Positions 62,038-64,000 of a stretch of 64,000 bases of DNA are shown here, piece after piece. Source of the DNA: CBDDFS01 sp965227255 (GTDB lineage Bacteria; Bacteroidota; Bacteroidia; Flavobacteriales_E; Vicingaceae); contig CBDDFS010000003.1 in NCBI GenBank assembly GCA_965227255.1, positions 124,001 through 188,000 of the forward strand, given 5' to 3'. Numbering within the stretch: the stretch's first letter is position 1; every line of letters starts with the position of its first letter. Position numbers and translations under genes: made by a program. The notes under the pieces are model-generated. The model was not told where the DNA came from. It saw nothing but the letters and a program-made list of their open reading frames with translations, and did not search any database.

Positions 62038-62110
62038 TTTTGCTTCTTTTTCATCTGAAAAAGAAGGGGATCAATTCCGCGAACGCGGAAGAAAAAAGCC
62101 GTCCGCAGGA

Positions 62111-64000
62111 CTAAACCCTCAAACCAATAATACAAACATCATCAACCTGTTCCCTATCCCCCATCCATTCCTCGAAATGAGCATTTAGAATATCCTTCTG
62201 CATAGTCATTGGTTTCTCATAAATTTCCAGCAACAACTTCTTGAACGGTTTGTACATGAACTTTCGTCCTTTGGGACCGCCAAATTGGTCTGCATAACCA
62301 TCCGATGCAACGTAGACGGCATCTCCTTGCTTCAACTTGATTGTATGCTGATTGAATGGAGCCATGTTCCGATGTTTTCCGATGGGCATTTTATCTGCTT
62401 TGTACTCAGTTAGTGAAAAGCCATTATGGGTAATTATCCGATTCGCCGGTTTTTCGGCCTCCTCATTTTCCTCAATATCCTCTGTCGACTGTCGACTGAT
62501 GACATACAAGGGATTATGAGCTCCGGCATAAACCAACTCCCCGGTTTCCTTATTGAGTCGACACAGCGCAATATCCATTCCGTCCTTCACATCTTCATCA
62601 CTCAATTCAAAAGTTCCTATGACCATTTCACGAACTTTATTCAAAATTTCAGCCGGCTCTTTGATGTTATATTCATTCACCGCACGATTCAATGCATTAC
62701 TGCATACTACGCTGACCATGGCACCTGGAACTCCATGTCCTGTGCAATCGGCAGCGGCAAAATATAGATTCGGCAGATCCCGCACGAACCAGTAAAAATC
62801 ACCAGCCACCACATCCTTTGGGCGGTAATAAACGAAACTTTCCACATTCTCTCCTACCCACCTCAATGGAGGTAAAATAGCCGTCTGAATCCGTTTGGCA
62901 TAGTTGATCGAATCCTTTATCTCCCTGTTCTGATCCTCAATCACAAGCTTTTGTTGTCGAACAAGCTTTAGCCTCCTCCAGATCACAAAGGCCAGGTAAG
63001 CAAATAAGAGACAGAAAACAATGACCACCAGGGATAAAATACGCTGATGATCCAATTTCCGTTGTGAAATCTGATCCTTGATTTCCTGCTCTTTTTGTAG
63101 CTCAAGCTCTGCTTTTTCATATTCAAATTTCAAAGACTGCGCTATAGTCGCTTTCTGAGTTTCTGAATTATTAAGACTATCACGCATTTCGACAAAGAGA
63201 GTATAGAATTCATACCTCTTTTTCCAATCACCCTTTTGTTCATAGATAATTCCAAGCGTCTTTGCAGAGTTTCGGATCAAATTCAAATAATCATTCTCCT
63301 GAGCTATTCCGAGTGCTGTCAGTGATTTCTCTTCAGCGGCATTGAGATTTCCCTTTTTCAGATCAAGTCTTGCCATCAAACCAAGTAAACTCGACTTACC
63401 ATGCGGGTCATCGATTCCATCGGTTATTTCCCAGGCCTCGGATAAATATTGATCAGCACAATCCCAATCCTCCTGATCCATGCATATGGCACCCAGATTG
63501 TGAAGGGCAAAAGCCTGACCGGCTTTATCATCAACCTCTCTATAAATCTCTAGAGATTTTAGATAATGAGAATTTGCCTCTTCAAATTCCTTCACCTGTT
63601 TGTGACTGTATCCCAGGTTTGCAAGAACCAATGCAATACCGCGCCTGTCTCCTAACCTTTCACGTATCTCCAAAGCCTGATTGTAATAGGCAATTGCCTT
63701 GTCACGATTGCCTTGCTCAAGATTGATGACGGCCAGATTATTGAAGGACTGCGCCATTCCGGCCTCATCACCCAAGGCCTCCGCTATCTCCAGGGACCTT
63801 TCATGACATTCGATGCTCTTGATCACATCACCAATTCGATCATAAACAAATCCAAGATTATTCAAGCTGCGTGCTATGCCTGTTGAATCCTCGAGTAGCT
63901 CAAATTCATGCAGAGCACTTTCATAGAATTGACGTGACATAAGCACATCTCCTTTCCGGCTATATGATATGCCGAGATTTATAAAATCATAGGCAATGCT
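62111..64000 (-). CDS. TPR-repeat, membrane-anchored SpoIIE-type PP2C phosphatase, 5'-truncated by window edge
   Basis: The visible 629 residues comprise about eight TPR repeats (1-300, with A-x-x-L-x-N-L-G-x-x-x-x-x-x-G-D units), a short coiled coil, one membrane helix (about 320-342), a linker with DSINYAKRIQTAILPP, and a SpoIIE phosphatase domain (about 385-629). Metal-site motifs are VAGDFYWF, AAADCTGHGVPGAMVS and YVASDGYADQFGG, ending with the DDVCIIGLRV strand. The frame remains open past 63946 to the window edge and continues a further TPR, so the true N-terminus lies outside. Such proteins dephosphorylate anti-sigma antagonists or signalling partners; no partner is encoded nearby. Confidence 0.88.
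   Translation of the reverse strand, partial: SIAYDFINLGISYSRKGDVLMSRQFYESALHEFELLEDSTGIARSLNNLGFVYDRIGDVIKSIECHERSLEIAEALGDEAGMAQSFNNLAVINLEQGNRDKAIAYYNQALEIRERLGDRRGIALVLANLGYSHKQVKEFEEANSHYLKSLEIYREVDDKAGQAFALHNLGAICMDQEDWDCADQYLSEAWEITDGIDDPHGKSSLLGLMARLDLKKGNLNAAEEKSLTALGIAQENDYLNLIRNSAKTLGIIYEQKGDWKKRYEFYTLFVEMRDSLNNSETQKATIAQSLKFEYEKAELELQKEQEIKDQISQRKLDHQRILSLVVIVFCLLFAYLAFVIWRRLKLVRQQKLVIEDQNREIKDSINYAKRIQTAILPPLRWVGENVESFVYYRPKDVVAGDFYWFVRDLPNLYFAAADCTGHGVPGAMVSVVCSNALNRAVNEYNIKEPAEILNKVREMVIGTFELSDEDVKDGMDIALCRLNKETGELVYAGAHNPLYVISRQSTEDIEENEEAEKPANRIITHNGFSLTEYKADKMPIGKHRNMAPFNQHTIKLKQGDAVYVASDGYADQFGGPKGRKFMYKPFKKLLLEIYEKPMTMQKDILNAHFEEWMGDREQVDDVCIIGLRV

Larger units (their letters stand above)
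61704..62110. repeat. Intergenic region with R1 copy carrying two GC-rich inserts
   Basis: TCAGAAGTCAGAAGAAAAAAG phrases (61710-61750) are followed by a partial R2 phrase (61765-61800) and an R1 copy (about 61838-62068). This R1 copy carries both a 28-bp insert (61870-61897) and a 41-bp insert (61997-62037), each at a place that is uninterrupted in other R1 copies. The closing hairpin CTTCTTTTTCA is intact. No gene is seen. Confidence 0.8.

Noticed and set aside
61818..62135. 105-codon minus-strand frame
   Set aside because: It consists of R1 sequence with two GC-rich inserts.

Overview
The window looks like a chromosomal segment of a member of the Bacteroidota. Seven proteins carry C-terminal sorting domains of the type IX secretion system (five type A, two type B). 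DUF3667, a LytTR regulator, GloVer-repeat and DUF4328 proteins are present, and several genes have the Bacteroidota -7 promoter motif TAnnTTTG. I see no transposase, phage module or CRISPR array. Class-level placement cannot be settled from this sequence.

Layout. 1-6.8 kb: the end of a caspase-family gene, a DinB/YdeI pair, a DUF4328 membrane protein and a large BNR-propeller T9SS cargo with a small partner. 7.3-10.1 kb: two coupled SDR dehydrogenases and an alpha/beta hydrolase. 10.4-16.7 kb: two T9SS cargo proteins and a LytTR regulator with a degenerate receiver. 17-20.9 kb: DUF3667 and an operon of a 99-aa protein, a membrane protein, a histidine kinase and a NarL-type regulator, with a four-unit 111-bp tandem array between kinase and regulator. 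21-26.8 kb: a candidate small RNA, a PKD/type B T9SS protein and an unassigned four-gene module. 27-33 kb: SRPBCC, a tRNA-Asn remnant, a class IV aminotransferase, ABC-F and a DEAD-box helicase. 33.7-41.8 kb: further T9SS proteins, a sulfotransferase-like protein and an SGNH hydrolase. 42-45.1 kb: Wzz-like and Wzy-like polysaccharide genes. 45.1-55.6 kb: a compact nine-gene minus-strand operon with four radical SAM enzymes, two methyltransferases, a GT87-type membrane protein, a CxxCH lipoprotein and a nucleotidyltransferase. 57-61.7 kb: an ABC/adaptor/permease/TolC export operon. 62.1-64 kb: a partial TPR-SpoIIE phosphatase.

The non-coding DNA is unusual. It holds sixteen short GC-rich palindromic inserts (20, 28-30 and 40-41 bp) that interrupt other repeats, and a tRNA remnant, exactly and without target duplication; uninterrupted versions of most of these sites exist in the same window. 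Two larger dispersed hairpin families and many phrase-like simple repeats fill the rest.

A second pattern is a 16-bp palindrome of the form TGCGTA-N4-TACGCA. It occurs four times, each 49-58 bp from a -7-like element, ahead of a T9SS gene, the LytTR gene, the kinase operon together with a divergent small RNA candidate, and the four-gene module. This suggests a shared regulon linking signal transduction and surface proteins. All functional statements are from sequence reading alone; no database search was run.
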